Source of the DNA: Cyprinodon diabolis
Taxonomy: Eukaryota > Chordata > Actinopteri > Cyprinodontiformes > Cyprinodontidae
Length of the DNA: 64,000 nt
Reading direction: 5' to 3'
NCBI GenBank assembly: GCA_030533445.1
Contig: CM060081.1
Span: 38,963,611 to 39,027,610, forward strand
The position numbers and the translations under genes were made by a program. How positions within the stretch are numbered: the first letter of the stretch is position 1; each line of letters begins with the position of its first letter. Positions 1-10,899 of this stretch are shown here, piece after piece. The notes beneath the pieces were generated by a model. It ran no database searches. It was not told the DNA's origin and saw nothing but the letters and a program-made list of their open reading frames with translations.

Positions 1-2330
1 TGACATTTCTAGCTGATCCTCCACAGAAACAAATGACAGCTGTGGTACAAAAAAGCTGGACGAGGATCTGAAATTCAGTATCTAATATGTCTATTTAGAA
101 TAGAACGAGAAAAAGACATAACGTGCTGCATGTATGGCTTCCTTAAACCAAAATTCAACAGAAGGGCGGAAAGAGTGTTAAAGGTCACGCAGTTTTTGAG
201 TTAATTCATAACATAACAACTAAAAAGACGTGCCAGTTTAATGACAGCTTTATTCTAAAGTCAGCTTTAAGCTTTGAATGTAGATTTTGTTGTTCAAAAA
301 AAGCTAAATGTAATAATACATCATAAACCATGTCGCAAATATTAACTAAACTGTATTTTACAAAAATGTTGGAGGGCTTTATGTTTATTCTATCAGTTAA
401 TAATACCAAGAATAACTAAACATACAATTAAAACATGTAATCAATATTTAAGTCTAAAGTAGATTTAAACAACTTAAATCATAAAAATTATTATTGCTAT
501 ATTTATATTCTTATAGTCTTTATAGTCTTATTTAATAATAAATAAAATGAATAATGCAATAAGAGATTATAATTAGTAATGTATTGTTCTAAAAGTATTT
601 TTAGAATAATTTTAATTGATAGCTACCTGGCTTCAATGGTTAAATTTAACAGTTTGGATTATCATCTAGCAACTATTTCAACCAGAAAAACTCACACAGA
701 GAAAAAAAGCAACTAGAAAAGTTTTATTGATATATATTTTTTAAGTCTTTGGTGCTCAAACATTGGCCAGAAACGTGACCTCGAGATGTACAAAATATGT
801 GTGTGTTTATTGAAAGGAGATTTAGCAGAATGTGATGTCTCCTGTTGGTTGATAGCATGTTACTCATTTTAAGCTTTTACATCATATGTCCTCCATCAGT
901 AGTTTTCATCACCTGTCTTGCCTTTTCTAGAAATGTTTTTGGCCCTTTGTCAGGTCAAACAATTTTTGTCTTGAATATAATTTTTATTTTTTCATTTTAG
1001 TTTTACTTATGTAGTGCAACCTTGTCATTTACAGGCGTGGAGTAAAATGAGCGCTGAAAGGCAATGTGCTAGGAATCTTTTTTTTTTTTTTCCTCTGCAG
1101 AAGAGAACAACACAATTAAACTGTGGTTTCCCACCCCTGCATATAAAGAGATTTGTCCCACATGAACATTGGGTCTTCCCAAGAGAAACAACTTTGAGTT
1201 CATCAAAGACATACTAGTCAGATAAAAACATTTCAAAAAAGCTGTCTCTACTGTTCACGGCATTAAGGAGTTTTATTGTATCTATATTTCACCTTGTCTA
1301 GAGTGAGGAGGCATCCGCTCTCCATCATCCCACTCACAACTCCCCACATAACTCCAGCACAGAGACAGGTTCAAGGTTACTTCTATTTGGCCAAGGAAAG
1401 GCACAATCTGATATCTTATCTCACACAGGTCTTGTTATTAATTTCCCACTGCTTGGCTTTTAGTGTTTGTTTGAGGCTCTCTTCTTCATCTTCAATGCAA
1501 TTTCTGTGAATTAAGACTATCTAACAAGCGCTGGAAGTTGTAGCCTAATATGGCAATAATGGGGTGGAAATTATGCAGATTTACGTTTCTCGAGAATGCA
1601 CGCACACTTACGCACGGGTGGAATGCATCAAGTTCAGGAGGACAATTTACAATCTTTTACTGAAGTTTAGAACTGTTATTGAATCTGATGTGGCGCACTT
1701 GTAGGAGCCCACAATTAGAATAAAATCTACTTTTTCCAGATTGCTGAATATCGGTAATATGTTGTAATGATTGCCACATGGAAGGAATTAGACTTTAATG
1801 AACAGCCTTCTCTCCCGCTGGGTGTTACGTCTGAGGATCATTCCATGCATATGGCTGTTGGGTTAGAATTAGTGGGCATGGGGGAGGGGGTGGATAATGA
1901 CTTGAGGACATATAAACTTGGTGAAAATACTCTAAACACAGAACACATTGCAAAAATACTAATGAACAAAAGAAGTTACAACTTTGTGGAAAGTTTTTCC
2001 AAACTGTGACAGAAAACTGGTGTAAAGTCCCTAAATATTCCACGTTTCTGTAAAAGAATTGGTTTGTATATAACAGAACCACAATGTTCATATAGTGATC
2101 AAATCCTGTTTACTGTTTAAGCTCTGAGAAGGTTTTTTTGTTATAATGTTATGTCTTTGTTCTCTTTGCCGTTATCCAAATAAATTGGGTTTTAGTGATG
2201 GAGATCGGGTGTACTTTTTCAAAGAACCTCCATGAATCACAGGATTATTTTCGGCCTCACTCCCTATGTGCTTCAAAGTAAATCTGTGCCCTTCACCTGG
2301 GAGCTTGAGGCTGTTTATTGGTGTCAAATA
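1..2330. other. Gene-free AT-rich stretch, nothing recognised
   Basis: No exon, RNA gene or recognisable transposon was seen on either strand. The short open frames here have no protein-like composition, no flanking splice signals and no resemblance to families I know. A pyrimidine-rich run lies near 1078. The stretch may contain old unrecognised repeats. Confidence 0.5.
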
Positions 2331-2562
2331 GGAGAGTGGTGGCCTATTGGCTAGGTCACTGTGCTTGGAATCCAGAGGTTCGGAGTTCGAGCCCCACTCC
2401 CACAGACTGCCACTCTGAGTCCCTGAGCAAAGACCCTCAACCCCTCACTGCTCCCCAGGCGCCGCACAATGGCAGCCAACTGCTCCCCAGGGGGATGGGT
2501 TAAATGCAAAGAGTGAATTTCATTGCTCTGCACTTCTGACAGTGTAATGACGATAAAAGCTG
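2331..2562 (+). mobile_element. tRNA-derived SINE, copy 1
   Basis: The 5' part is a tRNA-like head with a good RNA polymerase III A box (TGGCCTATTGG) and B box (GTTCGAGCC). It is followed by the body seen in many spiny-finned fish: a 'ctgagcaaagaccctcaac' segment, a 'cacaatggcagcc' segment and 'gatgggttaaatgca'. The 3' end is near 'gataaaagctgg'. Four more copies lie in this window, at about 31546, 36591, 50474 and 60450, two of them inverted. Open frames on both strands here are incidental to the SINE. Confidence 0.85.
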
Positions 2563-3624
2563 GAAAAAGACTATTTATTCAGTTTATATTTAGGAAATTA
2601 CATTGTTCAAAGTCACTTATTTCTCCATTAAATCAAGCTTCTTGACTTTGTTCAAGGAAGTTGTTGATTGGGTAAATACTAGCTCTGTGAAGATATTTGG
2701 TTTATAGCCCATAGATCTCACCTTCTGATTTGTAAAACTTTTTGATTAATCAGGTGTTTGATTTTTCAGTAAACCCTAGCACGGAGCTTAAAAACAGCTA
2801 TGTTGTTCCAACATAAAAGATGCAAAACTATGATTCCCTCTTGGTCAGCATGCTAAATGTAAGTTCTGATTTTCTACATAAATGGTTATATGCATACACA
2901 TGTGTGTACAATTCAGCTCTCACACTTTGTCTTTTTTTGTCCTTTCAGACATAGTAGCACATTTTGTACTAAGACCTACTCAAGGTCTTGATTTTTCTTT
3001 TTTCCTCTTCCTTAGATGCACAAGCACATTGATCCATCAGCAGAAAGATCAATCAGAGCAACATGCAGTGGACAGTTAACACAGCAGGACTGAGCTTTTG
3101 ACTCGACCCTTGACTGACAAATACAGCATAGAAAATCTAAAGAGGAAATCAAAGGAAAAGCAGGGTATCGAGCACAGACAAAGCAATGGAAAGAAACAGT
3201 AAGAAACAACGTAAAGCACTAAGTTATAAACAGTGAAAGAGAGATGGAAAATTATTACATAGTATTCAAATGAGCTAACAAGGCAAAATCTGAAAAAGCT
3301 GGGCGGGGGAGAGGAGAGTACTGAGCAGGGAACTGAATGTGAATAATAAGCACATAAAACAAACCTAGACACAAAGGAAAACTATAACCCAAATGGCACA
3401 ATAAGACCCATAAGAAAAATGAAAATACACAAAAAAGGCAAGAAATAACAAACTACACAATAGAAAAAAGTGATTGTACACCTTATTTAAGAAAAGTGCA
3501 TAAATCTGAGGTAATATTAACAGTTTCAATAAAAAATGAAAATCAGACATTTCAATCATGCTACATGCTACTGATTTTAAAAATAAACTCATGAAATACC
3601 TTTACCTTATATTTTGAGAGAATT
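2563..3624. other. Gene-free stretch, nothing recognised
   Basis: AT-rich sequence with no exon-like frames. The minus-strand open frames between 3012 and 3592 are low-complexity, leucine/phenylalanine-rich translations of purine-rich DNA and are not supported as genes. Confidence 0.45.
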
Positions 3625-4130
3625 ACTGTGATCATAAAATTCCTGTAACTGTCAGTGAGACCTCTCTTCTCAACAGGTATTTTGATCCACTCCTCGTGAG
3701 AATATGAGCTTGTGTTGTCTGAAGTTTGAAGACGATCTTTTCCAAACGGCATGTTTCAACTCTTTTCCAAGATGCTTAGTAGGATTTAGGTCAAGGCCTA
3801 TAGAGGACTACTTCAGAATAGTGCAACGTTTTCCTCTTAGCCAGTCAGAGCTGTGTGTTTGGGTCATTATACAGCTGCAAGAGCCATAATTTGCGACTGA
3901 GACCAAGTTTTCTGTCACTGAACAGCACTTTTAAAAAAATCATTATTAATATTCTAGAGTTGCACTAATAAAGGTGGCTGCACATCTATCTATGCTAGCT
4001 TCACAATGATACTGTATTCTTTTTTACAAGAACTTTAGTCTCTCCATGTGTGGATCAGATTTTCCTTTTTCTGATGTCTTTTTTTTTGCTTCTGATTTTG
4101 AATGCTGTGAAAGCGGAATTTTACTGATAT
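3625..4130 (-). mobile_element. Decayed Tc1/mariner relic (minus orientation)
   Basis: The plus-strand text reads like the reverse complement of a Tc1-type transposase gene common in fish. Recognisable stretches include the segment around 3670-3700 ('ggtattttgatccactcctc'), the segment at 3745-3790 and the one at 3880-3910 ('gcgactgagaccaagttttc'). Only fragments of transposase-like protein remain on the minus strand (for example around 3690-3752) and they are broken by frameshifts. The end beyond about 3960 is poorly defined. Family assignment is from recall of the repeat and not from a search. Confidence 0.6.
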
Positions 4131-4439
4131 TTTTTCCTTTTTTGGATACTTGTTATGATGTGTAACCACAGCAACCATGGCAAGTTATTGTTTTTTTTAC
4201 ATCCGGAAGCAGCTAATTAACATCTCTAATGCGGAAATAATACATAAACTACTTCTACAAGTACCAGCTGAGTTGCAAAGGAGGTGCCAGGGATGCAGAG
4301 CAGGAGCAAGGAGTCAAGAGAGAAATGAGAAATTTAAGCCATCGCTTCCATAATTCATAATGGGCAATGTGAGATTGTGGAGTTCTTCTAACAAGTTAAA
4401 TGAACTCCAAGCCCTAGCAGGAACCCAGCCAGAATATTG

Positions 4440-5310
4440 GAAAGGCAGCATTATGTTTTCTTACTAAAACATGGCTGCAGGATCATCTCGGACTCTGTCA
4501 GGCTTTCTGACTATACGAACAGACAGTGATTTAAAGTAGACTGGAAAATTCAAAGCAGGTGGGTTGGTAGTGCTTGTGAATAAAATATCATGTCATGCAG
4601 GACATGTTACTGTGAGGATTCGTCACTGCAACCAAGATAATGAGCTGCTGGTAGTTGGTTTCCGACCATATTGTTTGCCCAGAGAGTTTATCAGTGTTCT
4701 CTTAGTAAGTATTTACATTCCACTTATTGCAGTTGCGGACACTGCATGTGAGGTAATCAGTTCCATTGTTCCTGATACAACAGCCAAATACATTTTGGGC
4801 AATAACTGGTGATCACATTAAACATAACTGTAAGATGGTCACAGGAAGCTGAAGAAGCCCTGCAATACTATTTTGAGGGTACAGGAAGGGGTGCACTGGG
4901 TCAGCCGCATGGAGAGGGCATCAGTGTAATGACTTAGTGTGTAACTGACTACATAAACTTCTGTGTAGATAACACCATCCCTACCAGAAATGTAAAATGT
5001 TTCCCGAATAATAAACCATGGATCACAAGTGATCTGAAGCAGTTCCTTAGCAAGAAAAAAACAACCCTTTAAGAAGGGAAACAGGAAATTCATGAGGAGT
5101 TTACAAAGGCTACTTAAGATCAAGATAAGATAAAGCAAGGAGGGATACAGGAAGAGACTGGGAAGCAAACAATATCAGAGATGTGTAGTCAGGGATGAAG
5201 AAGATCACAGGCTATAGGCAGAAGGATGATCAGACAGCTGGAACTGTGGAAAGAGCCAATTAACTTAATACATTCTTTAACTGGTTTAAGTCAGAAACAA
5301 GTTCAGTAAG
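4440..5310 (+). pseudogene. LINE relic with endonuclease-domain remnants (jockey-like)
   Basis: In frame from about 4560 to 4812 the translation contains a run like the apurinic-endonuclease domain of fish jockey-type non-LTR retrotransposons: a GHVTV-like strand, then ELLVVGFRPYCLPREF and a VSIYIP-like strand. A stop and frame breaks follow. The linker beyond the domain is recognisable at about 4948-5060 (DYINFCVDNTIPTRNV, then NNKPWIT). Traces continue to about 5300. No full domain survives, so this is a dead 5'-part fragment. No reverse transcriptase core was seen. Confidence 0.65.
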
Positions 5311-6080
5311 CTCGGCAGGTTCATGTGATAAGAATTGCTCCAGCACAGAATGGCGCACCAGACACAGGACGTCTGGCCAAGACGGAAACCGGGTGCTCTT
5401 TTAGTCGATCAACGGATGGGGATTTAAAAACTCCTCATCTTTTTTCCGGTCAAAGCTTCTTCGAAGAGGGATTTAGTCTTTTTCACCAGCAACAAAAAGA
5501 CCACCATTCAGGAGAATGCACCACGTGTAATGTGGTGTCCAGCTGAAATGTTGTGTCCTTCCGTCCAGACCGGTGGTCACACTGAAGAGTAGAGGTTTAA
5601 GTAAAAAGAGATTTATGGTTGTTTTAAAGGTGCTGCGGCTTCAGGATGTGATGTCAGAGGGACAGACTATGTCAAAACACAGCTGTAACCCCAACTTGGG
5701 AGTTGTAACAGCTGCAACACCCCTCAGATTTAAGGCTTGATCAGGCGTGATTCTATCTTTGATAATCAATACATTAATTTGATAATCACTTCTCCTTCTC
5801 ATATCTTCAGGTTTTATTCAGCCAAAAAGAATTTTGGCATATCCTTGTTTTGATTTCTTCTGGTGCTTGAATAAATTCATAGTCACCTAGTGTCATCGTA
5901 ATAGAGCTGCTTGTCATTTTCATAATTATCATATCCTATGCTGTTGTTTGTCATAATCTAAACTGGAGGAAGCATGTGAAAACTAAATGACAGCGGTACC
6001 AAGATGATCCTTGAGGAACCACACATGTGTTTTCTTGGTGTCTGGTTGAATTTATTAACATTTAACATTTTTAACGTTTT
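5311..6080. other. Unassigned sequence downstream of the LINE relic
   Basis: The part from 5325 to 5560 is richer in G+C than its surroundings and contains a 73-codon open frame, but the frame shows no motif and no splice signals. A short imperfect inverted repeat sits around 5518-5540. I see no supported gene. Confidence 0.35.
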
Positions 6081-6205
6081 TATCTGTCCTGCGACATACT
6101 GGCAATCTGTCCAGGGTGTACCCTGCCTTTCGCCAATACACTCCCGGAGATAGGCACCAGCGACACTACGACCTTGATGGAATAAGCAGGCGAAGATGGA
6201 TGGAT
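6081..6205 (+). repeat. Fish interspersed repeat tail ('ctgtccagggtgtaccctgc' type)
   Basis: This matches a sequence scattered through teleost genomes: the 'actggcaatctgtccagggt' start, a 'gtaccctgcctttcgcc' core, a 'gataggcaccagcgac' segment and a 3' end of 'gatggatgg'. An inverted copy of the same family lies at 58884-58972. The family name is not certain; it resembles a LINE/SINE 3' tail. Confidence 0.65.
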
Positions 6206-7268
6206 ATTTTTATCCATATCAAATCTTTTCCAATCTCCTCCATTACCTGTGTTAGTTTTCTCTTAAGCAGAACAAAGTGTTGTCATCTGCAAATAGATTC
6301 CCTTCAGTGATGTATGGATGATTTTGCTAAGCCAACCTGCATGAGATTTGATTTGAAATAAACATTGTACAAAAGAAAAGATGTATGGCCACTGTTTCCT
6401 AAATCTTTATCACTGTGGATTTCACGCTTGGAGTGTTTTTAAATGGTAAATAAGCTCTGAAGTCCTAAACAGGACCACTGCTGGCTGAATTGTAAAAAAC
6501 ATTGCCTGTGTCAAAATGATAAAACACAGCAGGGAAGAAAGAGGTTTTGCCTAATCAGCTGTAAACACTTGGGGTATGCAGGGAGCAAAAGTATTTTTAT
6601 CTAGCAATCACACCACATATATATAAACAAGGAATTAGAGTCGTCATTATCAGCAAAGCAATAATTAACATGATAGTCATCACAATTTATGGCTTTTATC
6701 TATATTTTTAAAAAGGGCAGGGAAAAGTACTCAAACTCTAATTAAAATGCAGAGGGTTTTGATTGATTTTCATTAAGAGCTGATAATGGCAACTTTATTG
6801 TGCTTATGTGAAGGACAAATGTTTATTTTAAAAGCATTTTCAAAGGGTAAAATTTTCACATTGTTTTTCATTCTCACTGAAAAAAACAAAAAATCACCAG
6901 TTTTATTTTGGAAATAAGCATATACAGGTCATAACAACCTAAGCACCTCTTTCTAACTGTTGAATAGTAACTCTAGGTAAGGGTTTTCTTTCATTGTGGG
7001 TGAATCCCTGGCCACTCCTCCTTAGAATGTTGTAAAATATGAGCTTTACAATGAGTTTTTAAATCATCTCGTCTGATTTTCCACAACAGCATTTCTATCA
7101 CCCTTAAGGTATTATCTTGAACCAGGACAACGTTGTTGCTTGAGTATATTTTTCTTTTAAGTATATTTTTCAAAGACTTGGTGAGCTACATCTTGGGTGA
7201 TCTAGTTTATGCAATATTTAAGAAATAAATTCTTTAGACTCAAATTTAGCTCAAGAATGCAGTTGATG
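6206..7268. other. Unique-looking AT-rich stretch
   Basis: No gene is supported. The part from about 6480 to 6830 reads as non-repetitive, moderately complex AT-rich DNA and could be conserved non-coding sequence, but nothing in the window proves that. Confidence 0.3.
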
Positions 7269-7276
7269 ATTAAAAT

Positions 7277-7604
7277 TAGTGTTGCACCGATACCGATACC
7301 AGTATCGGACAGGGCCCCGATACTGCCCTAAAATGGTGGTATCGGTATCGGCGAGTACCAACAAATAGGGCACCGATACCTTTTTGAGAGCCATAAGTTT
7401 ATTCAACTATTGTCACCCATTCCTGGTAGGCAATAAAAAGTTCTACTGGATTCACTCTGTATTAGTTTTTTTCCTGCTTCACAAAGGTAGGCAGCAGCTC
7501 AACAAAGCCATGATGGCAATTATTTTACATTATTATGGTATCGGTATCGGCCGATACTGCACAGCCAGGTATCGGGGCCAAAAAATGGCATCGGCGCAAC
7601 ACTA
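7277..7604. mobile_element. hAT-type MITE, copy A, with perfect 8-bp target duplication
   Basis: The element is bounded by terminal inverted repeats TAGTGTTGC...GCAACACTA, with inner subterminal repeats built on 'ccgataccgatacc' and its complement. It is flanked by a perfect 8-bp direct repeat, ATTAAAAT, at 7269-7276 and 7605-7612. An 8-bp duplication is diagnostic for the hAT superfamily. At 328 bp with no transposase it is non-autonomous. A sister copy lies at 54785-55125 in the same orientation. The 73-codon open frame inside both copies is shared only because the DNA is homologous. Confidence 0.88.
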
Positions 7605-7612
7605 ATTAAAAT

Positions 7613-8329
7613 GAACATTATTTTGCACGTACTTGTTCAGTAAATAATTTTTTGAAGATACTTTGTTAAACTACAGTGAGCCAAACAAAAGATCCTTTCT
7701 TAAGGGAACCAAGCAACTGTGCTTGTTTCGTCTTTATAAAGCTGAGCTGTTGTGAAAAATCAATATGTCTAAATGGGCTTGCACAGTGTAACGTCTAAAA
7801 CATTGAGTGTTTTTGCTATTTCTTAATTCTCAAAGGAATTACAAACAAAACAAAAACACCTAAAAGGTCACATTTTCAACCCCACTACTCTCTGTGGGCA
7901 TGCTGACGCTCAGATTTCAAGCTGAACTTTATTTTCCATAATGCGTGGTTACTTTGCTTTCTCTTCTCTTATGTTGTTATATGCACAACTCTAGAACAGG
8001 AGCAAGATGTATTCTACTTTATTTATAATGTCCATGTAGTGACCTGAAAACGGAAGACCCAGAATTCAACCACATGCAACAATTAACGTTTTAACAGTTT
8101 TATCAAATGTGAAACTGCCGAATATCAGAAAGGAATTTACCAGGGTCCAACCAGCCAGAAACATAGGGCAATGTTTCTAATGCTTCATTCAGATGCACTA
8201 AACAGCTCAGAGTTTGAGGACAAACTTTGAAAGTTTCTGAGGAAGCCGGTTGGTGCGTGACGTCACTAGTTAAATTTTTGAGGATTCATGAATCCGTCCA
8301 CGTTGGTTTGGAAGAATCCTTCTTTGACA
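7613..8329. other. Gene-free stretch, nothing recognised
   Basis: AT-rich sequence without exon-like frames, splice-site pairs or recognisable repeats. Confidence 0.4.
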
Positions 8330-8690
8330 GTTACACATTGGTCCAGGGGAATGCACAGGGTCAGAACCATGAGATCAGAGACAGGCAGAATGATCAAGGG
8401 GACAAAACAGAGAACGGAATCCGAGAGTCCAGATTCAGGTGATCCGAGATCCAGAGACAATCCGGGAAATAATCCAGAAGTGAGGTCACGGCACAAAAAA
8501 CAGGCCTGAGACCCTAAAACACACTATGATATGGTTTAGACAGGCTCAGAGAGTCAGGAGGTGGAATCAGGTCAGAAACAGGCAGGCAGGCAAACAGGTA
8601 ACAGGAATGCTGGGCTAAACTCACCAATGGCTTAGAACAATCTGGCTCTAGTGACTGGTCTGAGAAATACAGGTGATTTGATGGAGGTTG
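8330..8690 (-). repeat. Purine-rich 'caggcaggcagg' interspersed repeat, probably LTR-related
   Basis: The plus strand is a series of AG-rich, 'cag'-rich phrases (for example 'gtcagaaacaggcaggcagg' near 8570) of a kind that recurs in fish genomes as the reverse complement of long-terminal-repeat or tRNA-primed element sequence. Open frames on both strands at 8227-8509 follow from the lack of T-rich stops and are not genes. The boundaries are estimates. Confidence 0.35.
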
Positions 8691-10292
8691 TAGCTGATAG
8701 GTGGGTTGAATGAAGAATTAAACCAGCACTAGTGTCTGAAATTATGACATTTCTGACTGATAAAAAAACAAGAATCTTTATTTTTCAATAAAGACAGTTT
8801 TTTTTAAAGAATTGAAACGTGTATTAACAGAAACACCATTTCTCTTTCAGAAATTGTAACTAACTCTAAAAATTACAGCGTACAGGGTACTTGGAAATAG
8901 AACCTAGAGGTCAGCTTTTTATGACAGCCGTGGTATTTCCTTACAAAAGCCGAGACCATAGAATCCATTTACACTGTGTCATCCGAATAAGTTTCCCGTA
9001 CTTGCATCAGAGAAAGCCAACACACTCTTTGACTGAGGTAATAAATGGAATTTCCTGCACGCCTTTGAAGTTGTGTTTTGAAGCTGCTGACTGTGATAAC
9101 ATACTTTGGAAGATCTGCTTTTCAAAAACAATGTTATGCAGTCTGGGCAAAAATCTCAGTCTGGGGCTAATCAAAACGGATCCAACCAAGTAAAATGTCC
9201 GTCTTCCCCCAGAGTCAAAAGTACTCTTTAAAAGTAAGAATATCTGATCACTGGCCCACACACCACAGAAATATTCTCTAAGGGGTGATATAACACTCTT
9301 TATAATAACAGTAATCTACCAGCAACTGTGTTTTAGAATCTATTTCCAAAATAGAATAGTAAGAGTTGTAAACTATAAGGGTTGTAGTATGTGGAAGGGG
9401 CTCTCTAAAACTTATCTCCAATATCAAATTCCAATTAGAAACGGGGGATAAGGTATCCACCAGGTATCTCCACCAGGGTTTAGATTAAATATGAATAATG
9501 AATACCCATTATAACAATCATCCTGACTGATGCAGAGGGAGATATCTTTTAGCTGGCACCTGCGAAGATGAAATTTCCCTGACAGAAGCTTCCTGACCAA
9601 AATCAGGCAGAAAGGATTTCACAGGAATTGTTTTACGATCTTTACACAGAGCCAAATACTCGACATTGAGGTGTTTGAAGTGGAAGGGAGACAAATCTCT
9701 TCAAACCTCCAGATGAACCATTCCTAAAAAACATTTTTGGGTATGCTTCTTCAAAAAAGGTCCTCCTGTGTGAATACCCTAGAATTACCTGAGATAAGTA
9801 TGTTTTCACACACAACCTTGACAAGGGTTAGAGGGCATAACGACACATCCAGGCTGATGTTAATCTTCAAAATCTATCCCTATTTTAACCACTTGGAGTA
9901 GGCAGGCATAAGCAGATTTTAAAAAATCAGTTCTTTATCCATCTGATCTGCATGCTACCCAAACATTTGAATGACAGCCAGGTGTCCAGTGAGATTGAAA
10001 CATTCTAAAACACATTCCAACTCTTCATTGTAATACTTTTCACTGTTTGCAATATGACATTCTTTCAACCCATTCATAAGCTTCTGATGATGCAAATCAA
10101 CAACTGGGTGATGAAATACCATTGAGGCTTTCTAAGCACATAACTCAAACAGGCTAGTGTTTGACAGGTCGGGGAAGGGGTGTACAGGTCATCATTCAAC
10201 CATGACAGCATATGAATGACAGTTCCCAGCTGTATAAATCAATGCATAAATCATATAATTAATTATCAAATGTTTTAGCTATGATTTTTAAG
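8691..10292. other. Unassigned stretch with open frames of up to 100 codons
   Basis: Plus-strand frame 8891-9193 (100 codons) and minus-strand frame 9007-9261 overlap each other. Neither shows a motif, signal peptide, membrane segment or splice context. The 8880-9850 part has somewhat higher complexity than its flanks and may be an unrecognised old transposon. No gene is called. Confidence 0.3.
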
Positions 10293-10297
10293 GTTTG

Positions 10298-10894
10298 TGT
10301 CATGATCGCAGCCCCGGGAGCCGATCTGATTATTCACTTCATTCACCGCCTGTCTTCATCTGAGCATGTCTGTCTGAGCTTGCTCCTGGATTTTTGGAAC
10401 TCTGAACCTGCCTGAATGCTCTGGGTATTCCTGGAACCCTGGATCTGTCTGTACTGTTCGGATCGGAACCCCTGTTCGGGCTACAGACTCCTGGATTTCA
10501 GAACTGTCCTGTCTGATCTGTTTTCCCTGACCTGGATCGGATTCCTGCCTGCTCACTCTGGGAGGCTCTGTGCCGCAGCTTGTTTTGCAGTCCGTCGGCT
10601 GGACATTGCCTTCCTCGGAGAGGATGGACCGAACTGTTAAATCAGGTAAGTGACTCCACGGTAAATCATTTCCCATCAGATGATCGTGGTCTCTTACCTG
10701 TGTTTCTCCCTCCAGAGTGTCAGTGATTGGGTGGTGCTCTGCCTCACCCCTGCAGCTGCTGCATGTCCTCCATTCCACAGCAGCCTGCGTTCAGCTTCTG
10801 TTTTGTTTGTTTTGTATTTTTATTTTGTCATTAAACTTTCTAAAACTTCCCACTCTGACTCCCCTGAATACTGGATCTGTCCTGTTTCATGACA
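10298..10894. mobile_element. Probable solo LTR (597 bp)
   Basis: The block starts with TGTCATGA and ends with TCATGACA, so it has the 5'-TG...CA-3' ends and short terminal inverted repeats of a long terminal repeat. It is flanked by GTTTG (10293-10297) and GCTTG (10895-10899), a 5-bp duplication with one difference. It is much richer in G+C and CpG than its surroundings and has an ATTAAA polyadenylation-like signal near 10831. No second LTR, primer-binding site or gag/pol is adjacent, so it looks like a solo LTR. Open frames here, including the 140-codon minus-strand one at 10356-10778, are incidental. Confidence 0.55.
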
Positions 10895-10899
10895 GCTTG

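Noticed and set aside
2331..2420. A tRNA gene
   Set aside because: The A and B boxes belong to a SINE head with the family body attached; the cloverleaf is not maintained.
7384..7605. 73-codon frame also found at 54892-55155
   Set aside because: Conserved only because both lie in copies of the same MITE; no transposase motif.
10356..10778. 140-codon minus-strand frame
   Set aside because: It lies wholly in the GC-rich probable LTR, overlaps other frames, and shows no motif.
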